A stretch of 64,000 nucleotides of DNA from Aliiroseovarius sp. M344 (GTDB lineage: Bacteria; Pseudomonadota; Alphaproteobacteria; Rhodobacterales; Rhodobacteraceae): positions 1,426,001-1,490,000 of the forward strand of contig NZ_CP081153.1 in the NCBI RefSeq assembly GCF_025140835.1, written 5' to 3'. Shown here one piece after another: positions 63,966 to 64,000 of the stretch. The notes below the pieces were generated by a model. It ran no database searches and was not told the DNA's origin. It worked only from the letters and a program-made list of their open reading frames with translations. The first letter of the stretch is position 1. The number at the start of each line of letters is the position of its first letter. Both the position numbers and the translations under genes were made by a program.

Positions 63966-64000
63966 TGTGATATTCTCAAGATTGCGGTATCGAAATCCTA

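Noticed and set aside
1..64000. tRNA, rRNA, insertion sequences and prophage genes
   Set aside because: I looked for tRNA T-loop-like blocks, transposase and integrase motifs on both strands and found none that I could support.

Overview
The window looks like chromosomal DNA of a marine alphaproteobacterium of the Rhodobacteraceae (Roseobacter group). The evidence is the GC-rich coding style and several family hallmarks: an AMIN/Amidase_3 amidase, two consecutive DUF2484 genes beside murB, an RTX protein with a C-terminal Hint domain, a TIGR02281-type aspartic protease, and an lptF-lptG-lptD-surA-pdxA-rsmA operon. The species was not determined.

Layout. 1-5.3 kb: 5' part of pepN, then malate synthase G, an HbpS/GlcG-like protein, a glutamine-amidotransferase-fold hydrolase and a membrane-anchored cytochrome c. 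5.4-12.8 kb: RTX-Hint exoprotein, aminotransferase, DsbA-like oxidoreductase, cell-wall amidase and glutamate dehydrogenase. 13.1-16.3 kb: an orphan set of three Tad pilus pseudopilin-like genes, one with a vWA domain. 16.3-20.4 kb: an EEP-fold nuclease, pirin, kynureninase and an ICMT-like methyltransferase. 20.5-24.6 kb: pntAB transhydrogenase and a DMT exporter. 24.8-41 kb: the division/cell-wall cluster ftsW-murG-murC-(APC permease)-DUF2484-DUF2484-murB-ddlB-ftsQ-ftsA-ftsZ-lpxC-bamD-recN. 41-45 kb: FAD-linked oxidase, CLC channel and rsmA. 45-51.8 kb: the LPS-export and outer-membrane operon (minus strand). 51.9-58.6 kb: pepA-holC, aspartic protease, MarC, ABC-F, a small exported protein, ndk and a TfoX C-terminal-domain protein.

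From about 58.6 kb the character changes. Gene density falls, two truncated genes (a histone-deacetylase/acetylpolyamine-amidohydrolase 5' end and an amidase 5' end) face each other, and base composition is visibly less GC-rich. This accessory stretch carries the most interesting item: a two-gene, translationally coupled operon (60,564-63,181). Its first product has an N-terminal HARE-HTH DNA-binding-type domain followed by what looks like a degenerate Nudix-type domain. The second has alpha-helical, HEAT-like repeats and a C-terminal CHAT (caspase-like) protease domain with an intact His/Cys dyad. A plausible sigma70-type promoter lies just upstream. A staphylococcal-nuclease-like gene follows on the opposite strand and may run off the window edge. 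I infer a conflict or anti-phage type system with a protease effector. This is a hypothesis from domain logic, not a demonstrated function.

The core part is functionally coherent. Peptidoglycan precursors (MurG, MurC, MurB, Ddl) and divisome proteins (FtsW, FtsQ, FtsA, FtsZ) are encoded together with outer-membrane biogenesis (LpxC, BamD, LptD/F/G, SurA), so one region supplies much of envelope growth and division.
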